A stretch of 64,000 bases of DNA, taken from the NCBI GenBank assembly GCA_902168245.1, contig CABHPA010000141.1:1-64000 (forward strand). Direction: 5' to 3'. The position numbers and the translations under genes were made by a program. How positions within the stretch are numbered: position 1 is the first letter of the stretch; every line of letters begins with the position of its first letter. Of this stretch, positions 24,790-33,749 are shown piece after piece. Source of the DNA: Candidatus Melainabacteria bacterium. Its GTDB lineage: Bacteria > Cyanobacteriota > Vampirovibrionia > Vampirovibrionales > Vampirovibrionaceae. The notes below the pieces were generated by a model that had not been told where the DNA came from, ran no database searches, and worked only from the letters and a program-made list of their open reading frames with translations.

Positions 24790-25836
24790 TTACGGGGTCA
24801 AAATGCTTTTCAGCACGTCGCCCAGAAAGCGGGACTCCTTCAGGAAGGCGTCATGCCCGTAGAGGGAGTCGAATTCAAAATAATTCAGCGGGCTGGGCAA
24901 ATGCTGGTGCAGAAAGCGGATTTCATCGATCGGCACGATCTGATCCTGGCGAAACCCAATCAGGCTGACCGGAACCTGGATGTCAGCCGGGTTCACATGG
25001 TGCAGATCAATGGATGTGGATAGGGTTAAATAACGCTCTGGCGACATTTTGCCGATGAATGCCCGCCCGCGGGTTTCCAGATAATCCTCCACTTCAAAGC
25101 GATGCTCGTCGGCTTCGGTTTGCCCGGCTTTGGGCAAGGCGGAAAAACGATGGGCGAATTCCTGGGAGGTGCGATAAGTGGTCATCCCCAGTTCGCGGGC
25201 CAGGCTCAGCGCGCGATCGGGCTGCTGTATCTCCAGCCCCAGGCGCACAATTTTACGCTGGATGCTGCGCCACGCGGTGCCCATAGGATGAGGCCGATGT
25301 GCGGCGCAGGCCACAATCAGGTGATTCAACCGCTCCGGGAACTGGGCCGCAAAACTCAGGCCGATCATGCCGCCATAAGACGAACCGATGAAGGCATGCA
25401 GGCGCTCTATGCCGAAATAATCGCACACCAGCCGGGCGATTTTAGCCTGATCCGCCGTGGTGATATTTAGCGGGGCGCCGTCCAAGTCCGCATCGCCCGG
25501 AAAAAAATCAAAGGATAGCAGCCGGTAAGCGCGGGTATCCAGTATCCGGCCCGGCCCGGCCAGCTCACGCCACCATCCGGTTCCATCGTCCGCCTTCACG
25601 TCGCAGGCATGCCGGTTGGCGGAAATACCGCCCAAAGCCAGCAGAACGGGCGCGTCTTGCGGCCCGAGCAACCGGGCCTGAATACTAATATTCCCCTCCA
25701 GCACCGTATAATCCAGCTTCAACGGGGTGGGAAGCTGGATTGTACAGTCCACATCCAGAATCGACTTTTCGGCGTCCCCTTGTGGCAACGAGGGGCAACA
25801 ACCCGCTTGAACTGCCAATATTGCGCTCACCGACAT
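24790..25836 (-). CDS. metX: Homoserine O-acyltransferase (MetX family), probably succinyltransferase
   Basis: A 348-residue alpha/beta hydrolase that activates homoserine for methionine synthesis. The nucleophile is S153 in GSSYGGM, the acid lies in GFRQDQIVP, and the His is in LYGHDAFLKE. The SYGGM elbow, rather than SMGGM, resembles MetX-type homoserine succinyltransferases; this fits a downstream MetB-type enzyme but is not proof of acyl specificity. The ATG at 25834-25836 follows AAAGGAG with short spacing; a longer reading from a TTG would add 20 residues. It is the first gene of the metX-metB operon and is preceded by a SAM-I riboswitch. Confidence 0.9.
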   Translation of the reverse strand: MSVSAILAVQAGCCPSLPQGDAEKSILDVDCTIQLPTPLKLDYTVLEGNISIQARLLGPQDAPVLLALGGISANRHACDVKADDGTGWWRELAGPGRILDTRAYRLLSFDFFPGDADLDGAPLNITTADQAKIARLVCDYFGIERLHAFIGSSYGGMIGLSFAAQFPERLNHLIVACAAHRPHPMGTAWRSIQRKIVRLGLEIQQPDRALSLARELGMTTYRTSQEFAHRFSALPKAGQTEADEHRFEVEDYLETRGRAFIGKMSPERYLTLSTSIDLHHVNPADIQVPVSLIGFRQDQIVPIDEIRFLHQHLPSPLNYFEFDSLYGHDAFLKESRFLGDVLKSILTP

Positions 25837-25956
25837 GATCTCCTTTTCAAAAGCTTGAAAACAATAAACCGAATCACCACTGGCGATCCGGCTCAAGAGA
25901 CATGTAGGTTTTTCAAAGAGTGGAAACCTATTGCGACTTCACTGTGGGGTGAGTCG

Positions 25957-26063
25957 CCTCATCTCTCGGCTGTTCGCCGCAGGAGGTGGCACCTTATGCT
26001 GCGTTGATGCAGACAGGTTGCCCCAGCGTCATCGGGCCTAATCCCTCGGCTGGTCATGATGAA
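25957..26063 (-). promoter_or_regulatory. SAM-I riboswitch (S-box) leader of metX-metB
   Basis: Read on the minus strand, the leader shows SAM-I core elements in order: a P1 5' arm TCATC, then GAGGGATTAGGCCCGATGA, then GGGGCAACCT, a short variable P3 hairpin (TGCATCAACGCA), then AAGGTGCCACCTCCTGC, and GAGAGATGAGG whose GATGA closes P1. These match the known consensus (GGCCCGATGA, GGCAACC, AGGTGCCA, TCCTGC, AGATGAG). SAM binding is expected to shut off metX and metB. A hairpin just downstream (GCGAC...GTCGC, 25933-25957) partly overlaps the end of P1, but no T run follows. Confidence 0.92.
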
Positions 26064-26099
26064 TTCGTGTGAAATTACTTTCGATGATTCCGGCAGAGT

Positions 26100-26105
26100 T
26101 GTCAA
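26100..26105 (-). promoter_or_regulatory. -35 box of the metX operon promoter
   Basis: A perfect TTGACA lies on the minus strand about 37 bases before the riboswitch. The -10 is less clear: GAAAGT at 17 bases spacing or AGTAAT slightly further on. Confidence 0.5.
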
Positions 26106-26312
26106 CCCCTCTTTTTTGAAAAGTCCAAAACCGGCTTTCATCAAAGGGTTTTACGGGGCAGTCGGGCTTTTGATCGGGTCAGAGGCTTCCGCAATTCGTG
26201 CGAACGCAGGAGGCCGACGCGACAAACCGATGATTCAATGGGTTCAGGGGCTTCCGCGCTGTCGATTCACAACGCTCCGGAAAGATTACCCCAAGCAGGG
26301 AACCGTCTTGAA

Positions 26313-28496
26313 ATGAGCCAGGCATTATTTGAAACCGCTTTTAAACAGTATCGGGAAGGCAACCTTCCTGAAGCAGAGCGACTTTGCCACGATCTGCTGG
26401 CAAAAGATCCCGGCCATGCGCAAGGCTTGTGCCTGCAAGGCATTATCGCAAGGCGAAACGGACAAAACGCGGACGCCATCCAGTTTATTACCCGCGCCCT
26501 GGAAAAAGAGCCGGCCAACCCCAATTTCTGGAACAACCTGGGCCTTGCGGTCGAGGGGTTGGGGCATCGCCTGGAAGCCATTGGCCTGTACAAGCAAGGA
26601 CTCCAGTTTCAAAACGGTCATGCGGGATTGCTGGGAAACCTGGCCAGCTCATTGGCCAAACAGGGGCTTGCCGATGAGGCGGAAACGTATTTTTTACAAG
26701 GATTAAAAGCCAATGGCAACGCGCCGGAACTCTACACCAACTACGGCAATTTTCTGGTCAGCCAGGGGCGGCCTGTCGATGCAATCCGCCAGTACCATAA
26801 AGCCACGCAGGCAGACCGAAAATACTGGCTGGCGTATTTCAACTGGGGCAATGCCTGCTTCCAGTCCGGCGAATATGGGCAGTCCATCCATCCGTTTGAA
26901 AAAACCATTCAATTCAATCCCGGTTTTGAGCAGGCCTATTTTTACCTGGCCCAGGCTTATAAACAGGTCGGCATGGCGGACAAGGAAATCGGCTGCTATG
27001 AGCGGTTGGCGGCACATAATCCGCGCAGTATTTTCGCCTGGTCAAAAATGGGAATCTGGCATGAGGCCAAGGGGCAGGTAACGCAAGCCGCTTCCCTGTA
27101 TCAAAAAATCGCTGAATTCGAGCCAGAGCAATTTATCTGGCAAGCACGGGCCGCCAGCTTGATGCCCATGATTCCCGCCTCGGCATCGGAAATCGAACAG
27201 GCCCGAACCCGCTTGGCCGATGCATTGCAACAATACGGAGATCCCACATTCCGGCTGGATCTTCGCCAGGCGTTCGAAGCCCGCTGTCAGCCGCCCGCCG
27301 TGATGAGCTATCAGGGACTTGACGACAAAGACATCAAGTCACAATTCGCCGACTGGCTGGTGGACAAACTGGGGATCGACACGCAAAAAATATCCGCCAA
27401 ACCGCTGGAGAACCGGAAAATTAAAATCGGTTTTTTAGTGACCGAAAACCACGAGCGTATTTTCAACCGGGTCATGGGCGGCTACATCCGCCATCTGGAT
27501 CGAACAAAGTTCCAGGTGGAAGTGGTTTGCCCGGAAAGCAGGATAGCCGGAATTCAACACCTTTTTTCAGATGTCGCTGATTTGTCGTTTGTTCCTTTGC
27601 CGCAGGATATCTTGCAATGCGTAACCACCTTAAAGCAAACAGATTTGGACGTGCTGTTTTTCTTTGAAATTGGTACCGATGTGAAGAATTACTTACTCTC
27701 GCTCTATCGGTTTTCGCCGGTGCAATGCACATCCTGGGGGTATCCCACCACATCCGGCTCGCCCAACATGGATTATTACATTTCCAGCCGATTGATCGAA
27801 ACACCCGATGCGGCGAAGCATTACCGGGAGCAGCTTGTGTTGCTGGACAACCTGCCAACTTACTACACCGCGCCAGCCGTACCGGAAGCATACAAAACGC
27901 GCGCCTCGATGAATTTACCGGAGCAAGCCCATTTGTATGTTTGCCCGCAAACGCTCTTGAAATTCCACCCGGATTTTGACGGGTTGTTGTCCCGAATTTT
28001 AACCGAAGATCCCCAAGGGCACCTCGTGCTGGTGGAAGGGCTTTACCCCGCCTGGACGGACAGCCTGAAAGCAAGATTCAACGAAACGCTTTGCGACTTT
28101 CAATCGCGAATCCATTTCTTGCCGCAATTACCCTATGAAGATTACCTGAGCCTGCTAAAAAACGCGGATGTTTTGCTGGACACGCAGCACTTCGGCGGCG
28201 GAATCACCACGTATGAAACAATGGCCCTCGGCGTCCCGGCGGTGACATTGCCCGGCGAATACATGCGGGGTCGCTACACAGCGGGATGCTACCAAAAAAT
28301 GGGCATTAGCGATTGCACTGCGGGCAACCCGGACGAATATGTGTCGCTGGCCGTTCAAATTGCCACTGACCAATCCTTCAAACAGCAGGTTTCTGAAAAA
28401 ATACTGGCCCAAAAGCACCTGCTATTCGAGGATATCGGCGTGGTTCGGGAACTGGAGCAAACGCTGGTTCAACTGGTGGATAAAGCGTCGCAGTAA
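26313..28496 (+). CDS. TPR protein with SPINDLY/OGT-like (GT41) glycosyltransferase domain
   Basis: A 727-residue protein. Residues 1-275 are about seven TPR repeats (e.g. FQNGHAGLLGNLASSLAKQG). Residues about 340-700 are a GT41-type O-GlcNAc transferase-like region with KIKIGFLVTENHERIF, VQCTSWGYPTTSGSPNMDYY, LLKFHPDFDGLL, LLDTQHFGGGITTYETMALG and GRYTAGCYQKMGI. Such enzymes glycosylate proteins, including surface proteins in bacteria. The ATG at 26313 has AGGGAA about 9 bases upstream. It is a clear paralogue of the first 640 residues of the protein at 46791-50039. Target proteins are unknown. Confidence 0.88.
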   Translation: MSQALFETAFKQYREGNLPEAERLCHDLLAKDPGHAQGLCLQGIIARRNGQNADAIQFITRALEKEPANPNFWNNLGLAVEGLGHRLEAIGLYKQGLQFQNGHAGLLGNLASSLAKQGLADEAETYFLQGLKANGNAPELYTNYGNFLVSQGRPVDAIRQYHKATQADRKYWLAYFNWGNACFQSGEYGQSIHPFEKTIQFNPGFEQAYFYLAQAYKQVGMADKEIGCYERLAAHNPRSIFAWSKMGIWHEAKGQVTQAASLYQKIAEFEPEQFIWQARAASLMPMIPASASEIEQARTRLADALQQYGDPTFRLDLRQAFEARCQPPAVMSYQGLDDKDIKSQFADWLVDKLGIDTQKISAKPLENRKIKIGFLVTENHERIFNRVMGGYIRHLDRTKFQVEVVCPESRIAGIQHLFSDVADLSFVPLPQDILQCVTTLKQTDLDVLFFFEIGTDVKNYLLSLYRFSPVQCTSWGYPTTSGSPNMDYYISSRLIETPDAAKHYREQLVLLDNLPTYYTAPAVPEAYKTRASMNLPEQAHLYVCPQTLLKFHPDFDGLLSRILTEDPQGHLVLVEGLYPAWTDSLKARFNETLCDFQSRIHFLPQLPYEDYLSLLKNADVLLDTQHFGGGITTYETMALGVPAVTLPGEYMRGRYTAGCYQKMGISDCTAGNPDEYVSLAVQIATDQSFKQQVSEKILAQKHLLFEDIGVVRELEQTLVQLVDKASQ

Positions 28497-28505
28497 TTAA
28501 TTATT

Positions 28506-29822
28506 TTAGATGGCGCCTTGCAGCTTAATTTCCAGGTATGCGTCCATCGCCTTTTGCACCAGGGTTTCCGGGGAGGCGCTAATTGCTTTCAGGCCCATTT
28601 GGCGAAGCTGCTGCAATACCGTTTCCCGACGATTCATAGAGTCCTGTGCCACAATGCGGGCCGCCAAATCCATTGCGGTATTGTTTTCCGCCCCGTCCGA
28701 CAAATGCTTTTTATACGCCGGATCCTCAATGCCGATGAACAGGCTGCAATGCTTTCGGTTTAAGTGGCCAAATGCGGGCAAAACCGGCTGCATACTGGAT
28801 GCGTCGATAAAATCGCTCAGAAAAATCACCAACGATCGCTTTTTCTGGGCGGTCAGGATTTGGGCGCACACCTGGGTCAAATCCGCTTCCACAATTTTGC
28901 TTTTCACATTATAGGTGCCGCTTAAAAAAGCTTCCACCGGGGCTTTTTTCGGTTTAATCCACTGATCCACCCCGCTGGAAAACACCACCAGCCCAATGCG
29001 ATCTTTCAGGTAATCCGCCAGATAAGCCAAGTGCAAGGTGGCCTCAATCGCCCAGTCCAGCTTGCTGATGCCGTCGCTCAGGGTTCCCATCAGGCGGCTG
29101 CTGTCCAGGCACACCAGAATGTTATGATGGTTTTCCATCTCGAATTGCCGCGTCACCAGCGTGTTTGAGCGGGCGGAGGCTTTCCAGTCGATGTGCCGGT
29201 AATTATCGCCCTGCTGGTAAGGCCGCAGCGATTCAAACAGTTGGTCGGCTCGTTTGAATCGCTGGGTTTTCAGGCCGATTTGTTCCAGCAACATGCGGGG
29301 ATTGAGCAGCGTTTGCAGGTTGGTATTCAGCTTCGGATAAACTTTAAAAGTAATTTCCGGCAACAGTTGCCAGTGGTTCAGTAACCCCAAAGGCGACTGA
29401 AACCGCGCAATCACGCCCGGCCATTGCAGGTTGCCGCGCTCTTTGGGAGTAATCCGCCACCGCGCGGAAATCTCCTCGCCCTCTATTTCCAGTCGGCTTT
29501 CCACCCGCTCCAGATACAGTAAATCAGACTGCACTGCATGTAGAGTAAACCGGATTCGCGCCGAGGGAATCCGGGCCTTGAGCCTGATGTGCAAAGTAAC
29601 CGGGCTTTGCACCGTAGGCTGATGACTGAACTGATGGGACGCCACCGACAATTCCGCGGCGCGCAAGGTCAGCCAATCCCATAGGGTTGCAACGCCGAAC
29701 GCCACCAGAGCGGCAAGCCACAGCGGCGCAAACCAGTCCCACACAAAGCAGCCAATGGCAAGCAGGGCCAGCGCGGCCAAAAGGGAAAAAACGCGTCGGG
29801 TAGGCGTGTAGCGATGGGACAT
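28506..29822 (-). CDS. DUF58 (von Willebrand-like) protein
   Basis: A 438-residue protein with two N-terminal membrane helices (about 12-50), a beta-rich middle, and the DUF58 core GDNYRHIDWKASARSNTLVTRQFEMENHHNILVCLDSS. The LDSS in the core is a MIDAS-like metal site of vWA-type domains. Its start codon follows the moxR stop without a gap. DUF58 proteins are partners of MoxR ATPases, which are thought to remodel or load cofactors or assemblies at the membrane. It is the last gene of a leftward seven-gene run and converges with the TPR-OGT gene (9-base gap). Confidence 0.9.
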   Translation of the reverse strand: MSHRYTPTRRVFSLLAALALLAIGCFVWDWFAPLWLAALVAFGVATLWDWLTLRAAELSVASHQFSHQPTVQSPVTLHIRLKARIPSARIRFTLHAVQSDLLYLERVESRLEIEGEEISARWRITPKERGNLQWPGVIARFQSPLGLLNHWQLLPEITFKVYPKLNTNLQTLLNPRMLLEQIGLKTQRFKRADQLFESLRPYQQGDNYRHIDWKASARSNTLVTRQFEMENHHNILVCLDSSRLMGTLSDGISKLDWAIEATLHLAYLADYLKDRIGLVVFSSGVDQWIKPKKAPVEAFLSGTYNVKSKIVEADLTQVCAQILTAQKKRSLVIFLSDFIDASSMQPVLPAFGHLNRKHCSLFIGIEDPAYKKHLSDGAENNTAMDLAARIVAQDSMNRRETVLQQLRQMGLKAISASPETLVQKAMDAYLEIKLQGAI

Positions 29823-30788
29823 CTAGCGGGGCGGCTTCACTTGCAGGAACAGTTCATCAATCAGGCTGTCCACCGTACGCCCTTCCAGCTCCGCCTGCGG
29901 AAACAGGATCAGCCGATGCCGGAGCAAGGGCTTGCCGATGCTTTTAATATCATCGGGGATCACGTAAGCCCGGTTTTCCAGAAACGCCCTGGCCTTGGCC
30001 GCCTTAACCCATAAAATCGCCGCCCTGGGGCTGGCCCCGATGGCAATCCCCGGATGCTGCCGGGTCTGGGCCACCAGATCGGCCACGTAATCAATAATGC
30101 CGTCCTGCACCTCCACCCGGTTGGCTTCGGCGCGCAGGGCCAGCAGGTCGCTTTCCCGCAGCACCGGCTGTACCGTCGAATCTTGGGCGCGAATTTCCTG
30201 GGCATGGTGTTTGCGAAGGATATCCACCTCCGCCGCCCGGCTGGGGTAAGGAAACATAATTTTAAACAGGAAGCGATCCAACTGCGCTTCCGGCAGGGGA
30301 TAAGTACCTTCCTGCTCCAGCGGGTTCTGGGTGGCGAAAACCGTAAACACGGGAGAAAGCGGGTATTCCGTGCCGTCCACCGTCACCTGACGCTCCTGCA
30401 TGCATTCCAGCAAGGCGGATTGCGTTTTGGCCGGGGCGCGGTTAATTTCATCCGCCAGCAAAAACGTGGTGAACAGCGGCCCCGAATTAAATTGGAACGC
30501 ATGTTTTTCCTGGTTGAAAATATTGGTGCCGATCATATCGGCGGGCATCATATCCGGGGTGAATTGCACCCGTTTGAAGGGGCAACTCATGCTTTGCGCC
30601 ACCAGCTTGACCAGCATTGTCTTGGCTGTACCGGGCGGCCCTTCGTAAAGCACATGGCCGCCGCACAACAGGGCAATTAGCGTATGGCGAAGCGGTTCCT
30701 CCAACCCGAAAAGCCATTGGCGAATGGGGTTAACCAGCGACTCCAGCTGTGCCTGTGCGACCGGCGCGGGATTCAGATTGCTGCTCAT
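29823..30788 (-). CDS. MoxR-family AAA+ ATPase
   Basis: A 321-residue AAA+ ATPase. Walker A is GPPGTAKT (50-57), Walker B is LLADEINR, followed by ECMQERQVTVDG and sensor 1 FATQNPLEQEGTYPLPEAQLDRFLF split around conserved residues. MoxR proteins act as chaperone-like ATPases together with vWA/DUF58 proteins. The ATG at 30786-30788 lies inside the 3' end of the DUF4350 gene (59-base overlap), so translation is coupled. An alternative further upstream start lacks support. Confidence 0.93.
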   Translation of the reverse strand: MSSNLNPAPVAQAQLESLVNPIRQWLFGLEEPLRHTLIALLCGGHVLYEGPPGTAKTMLVKLVAQSMSCPFKRVQFTPDMMPADMIGTNIFNQEKHAFQFNSGPLFTTFLLADEINRAPAKTQSALLECMQERQVTVDGTEYPLSPVFTVFATQNPLEQEGTYPLPEAQLDRFLFKIMFPYPSRAAEVDILRKHHAQEIRAQDSTVQPVLRESDLLALRAEANRVEVQDGIIDYVADLVAQTRQHPGIAIGASPRAAILWVKAAKARAFLENRAYVIPDDIKSIGKPLLRHRLILFPQAELEGRTVDSLIDELFLQVKPPR

Positions 30789-32043
30789 ATCGGCTGACCT
30801 TTCTCTGGACTTCAAGCAAGCGTTGGCATCGGGCGATAAAATCGCTTTGCGACGACAGTTTCATCATAGCAAAGATGCCCTTCAGGGATTCATGGGATAC
30901 ATCAAAAAACGGATTCCGGGCCACGCACTCCAGTTGCGTTTCCAGCGCCATGCCCGGATATCGCCTATCTAATTGTCGGCGGAACTGGGAGACCAGTTTT
31001 TGGTACAGCGCGTACCAGTTCTGGGTGCTGACATAATGCATCGCCAAAGAATCAATAAAAACTTCCTGGGTAAAATAACGCTCGTCGGAGGTGGGCAGCG
31101 TATTTATTTTGCGAATGGGCTGATAAATAACCCACACGCAAAAACCAATCAGCATCAGCAGCAAGGTAATCAAGAGCGCAATACCCTTGCCGGTTGCCAG
31201 ATAAGTCAGGAAATCCCGGTTTTCGTTAAAGCCGGAGGAATATACCTCAAACAGCACGGAAGGCGCATCGTTCACCTCCTGCAAGGCCATCGCCAGGGGA
31301 GCGTTATCCGCCCTGTCCAGTTGCCCGTTTCCTAGGTAAAAACTGTCCGCAAAGACCGTGACGGAACCGCGCCCAATCGGGAACCGCAAAATCAAAGGCT
31401 CACCCTGCCGGGTTTCCATCAGTATATCCCCACCTTTGGCGCTGGCCTGGGTGAATACGGACAAAACCGGCGTCCCGTCAGTACTGGGCATGGGCCAGGG
31501 TTGAAACCGTTCCTGCTTGGCAACCGGGCTTTTTTCCCATGAAAGGCCATTCACATTCCGATTGGGGAAATAGCTTCTGACGGACAAATTCAATCCCGAA
31601 CCGCGCAACCGGCCTGTTTTCAAGGAAAGGCCGTACCAGCGGTTTAACGAGGCGATCACCGAGGACAGCGATTCCTCGTCCGACAGGGTTTTACCGTCCA
31701 CCGCAAAAATCAGGTGATTCCCCTGTTCGACCAGTTCGCGCATGTGCCGGGCGTAGTTTTCGCCATCGAAAAACAATCCCTTGCCCGGCTCCATAAACCA
31801 GATGGTGCGCGGCTCGGCAGGATTGGCCTTCAGGTTCATCATGGAATGCTGCCAAAGCGACACCGGCTTGCTTTCCAGCCGTTGCAACAGCAAATACAAC
31901 GCTTTATAACCATACGGAGACACGCTCAGGCTGGTGTTCACGCTGCCGCTGACCGCGCCCATCCTGTCCAGGATTGGCCCAAGGATGCCAAACCCCAACA
32001 CCAGGGCCAGCGAAATTAAGAACCAGATTAACCGCCTAGGCAT
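30730..32043 (-). CDS. DUF4350-type membrane protein of the MoxR cluster
   Basis: A 437-residue protein with an N-terminal membrane helix (about 3-22), a large extracytoplasmic domain of GATase/DUF4350 type (PYGYKALYLLLQRL, WFMEPGKGLF, LVEQGNHLIFAVDG) and a second membrane helix at about 290-310, followed by a cytoplasmic helical tail. The start MPRRLIWF is chosen because a longer reading would run further into the upstream gene. It overlaps the DUF4129 gene by 8 bases and moxR by 59. DUF4350 genes beside moxR and DUF58 genes are a known pattern. Confidence 0.82.
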   Translation of the reverse strand: MPRRLIWFLISLALVLGFGILGPILDRMGAVSGSVNTSLSVSPYGYKALYLLLQRLESKPVSLWQHSMMNLKANPAEPRTIWFMEPGKGLFFDGENYARHMRELVEQGNHLIFAVDGKTLSDEESLSSVIASLNRWYGLSLKTGRLRGSGLNLSVRSYFPNRNVNGLSWEKSPVAKQERFQPWPMPSTDGTPVLSVFTQASAKGGDILMETRQGEPLILRFPIGRGSVTVFADSFYLGNGQLDRADNAPLAMALQEVNDAPSVLFEVYSSGFNENRDFLTYLATGKGIALLITLLLMLIGFCVWVIYQPIRKINTLPTSDERYFTQEVFIDSLAMHYVSTQNWYALYQKLVSQFRRQLDRRYPGMALETQLECVARNPFFDVSHESLKGIFAMMKLSSQSDFIARCQRLLEVQRKVSRYEQQSESRAGRTGTAGVAG

Positions 32044-32692
32044 GGCGGCCCCGCATACCCACACCCTGCACAGAGGCGGCAAATTGGCTGTAAAACTGGC
32101 GAAACGTCAGGTAGTCCTTCTCCGACACCATCCCCTGCCCAAACCAGAGCGGCTCATCGAAGAATACCATATCGTGAAACAACCGGCTTAATCGCCCCGC
32201 ATCCGTAAAACGGGAAAAATCAGATGCGCTAGCGATTTCCCGGTTGGTCATGTATTCTGAACCGTGAAACAGGGAATCCTGAATCACCTGGCTGACCGCC
32301 GCCAGAAACAGACAATGGATTGCTAGCCGAAAATCGCCCGCATCCAACGCATCCTGAGCTTGCCTGGCGTACATGTCCTGGGCCGCCTGCCGCTGTTGAG
32401 GCGTAATAAAATACGTGCTGTCCCCGGATTCACGACGGGCGAATTTTTGAATCAGCCACCGCGCCACCTGAACCAGCGCAACCACCACCAACCCCAGCAA
32501 AATCGCCTTGAGTCCCAAACCCAGCAACTGCCACGGAATCGAAACGTCATGCCCGTCAAACGGCGATTTGAAATTCAGGAAATCCCGCAACCACTTCCAG
32601 ACATCGAACCCCGGAAGCTGGCTTTTGCCATGCTGGAAGTCAGGATCGGCGAGTATCCTGCGGGCTTCTTGCTGAATGGCGCTGTTGTCCAA
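32036..32692 (-). CDS. DUF4129 protein of the MoxR cluster
   Basis: A 218-residue protein with one membrane helix at about 57-80 and a C-terminal DUF4129 region (YARQAQDALDAGDFRLAIHC, LSRLFHDMVFFDEPLWFGQG). In some lineages this domain is fused to transglutaminase-like proteins; here it stands alone. It overlaps the next gene and is followed by DUF4350, moxR and DUF58. No catalytic residues are known for this domain. Confidence 0.8.
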   Translation of the reverse strand: MDNSAIQQEARRILADPDFQHGKSQLPGFDVWKWLRDFLNFKSPFDGHDVSIPWQLLGLGLKAILLGLVVVALVQVARWLIQKFARRESGDSTYFITPQQRQAAQDMYARQAQDALDAGDFRLAIHCLFLAAVSQVIQDSLFHGSEYMTNREIASASDFSRFTDAGRLSRLFHDMVFFDEPLWFGQGMVSEKDYLTFRQFYSQFAASVQGVGMRGRHA

Positions 32693-32724
32693 GGGTTGTT
32701 CCTATTGCTCGATTTCTGGCGGGA

Positions 32725-33612
32725 TTACGGGTCTATGCGCTGCGGCTCGGCGACGGGAAAGCCCGCTACATTCAACGTCAGTGGGATTTCTTCGCTTGCT
32801 CTGGCTTGCAAATCGGCCAAATAGCGATTGGTGATAAACAAGGTGCCCACATAACCGATGCACAGGTTAAACCAGACCGTCACCAGTATACTTGCTGTAG
32901 ACAACCCGTAGAAGAGCCAGGAATGCAAAAATGAGGGATTGAATTGGCCCATAGCGCCCAGAAGGTTCCGAAAGACACTCAACGGGCCGGAAATAATCAT
33001 CAACACCACAAAACTGAGAAAGCCCAGCGCCACCGTCCGCCAAAAATGCCCCTTCAACAAGCGGAACGGCTTGAAGATGGACTCCAGGACGCCTTGCTCC
33101 GGCTGGTACAGGTAATTCACATAGGCCAGACTGCTAGCCGAATAAAAATAGGTGAAAATAACAAGCCCAGGAATAATCAGGAACAGCAACCCAATCAAGC
33201 CCGCAATGCTTATTGGTACAGAGGCCACAATGGTTAGCAGCGCAATACCCAAAGCGCCCAGTAAGGTTTTTTGGGGCAACAGGTAGCGGAACGAATTGCC
33301 CTCCGCCTCTGCCCAGAAATAATCCCGCACATACCGCGCCACGCCATAGTATAGATAGAAATACACAGGCAGAAATATAAGCCCCATAACCCCAAGCCAA
33401 ACCAGGTGCGGAAACATTTCCTCAAGCTTTCGGGTTTGCATGCTTGCCAATTGCACGACCCCATAACTCTGGCAAAGCGTAGAAAACGCAAGGAACGGCA
33501 AAGTCAGCTTAGAGATGGGCCACAGGGTTTTAAAGGCGCTTTTGTAGCCGAAGGTAATAATATCCAGAATCGAGGCCGGTGCATGGGCCGGATTGACGGA
33601 TGGGTCAGCCAT
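32725..33612 (-). CDS. Six-helix membrane protein, copy 1 of a tandem pair
   Basis: A 295-residue polytopic protein. It begins with a cytoplasmic stretch SILDIITFGYKSAFKTLWPI and has about six hydrophobic segments, ending in ITNRYLADLQARA. The same design (FGYKxAFKxLWxxS start, NRYxxDLQ end) occurs in the next gene, so the two are tandem paralogues. The general architecture resembles integral membrane proteins found with DUF58/SpoIIM clusters. The exact family is not recognised. Its product may form the membrane part of the MoxR-linked system. Confidence 0.75.
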   Translation of the reverse strand: MADPSVNPAHAPASILDIITFGYKSAFKTLWPISKLTLPFLAFSTLCQSYGVVQLASMQTRKLEEMFPHLVWLGVMGLIFLPVYFYLYYGVARYVRDYFWAEAEGNSFRYLLPQKTLLGALGIALLTIVASVPISIAGLIGLLFLIIPGLVIFTYFYSASSLAYVNYLYQPEQGVLESIFKPFRLLKGHFWRTVALGFLSFVVLMIISGPLSVFRNLLGAMGQFNPSFLHSWLFYGLSTASILVTVWFNLCIGYVGTLFITNRYLADLQARASEEIPLTLNVAGFPVAEPQRIDP

Positions 33613-33749
33613 GGGAATCCTTCAGAAAAATCATGGAAACAACGTATGCTATGAGCATAACCGCTGAGCGGCCTACCCATATCCTACAGAATAGGGATTC
33701 CCTGCGGCAAGGGGAATGGGTAAAATTGCGGATTTCCGTTTAAAAACGC

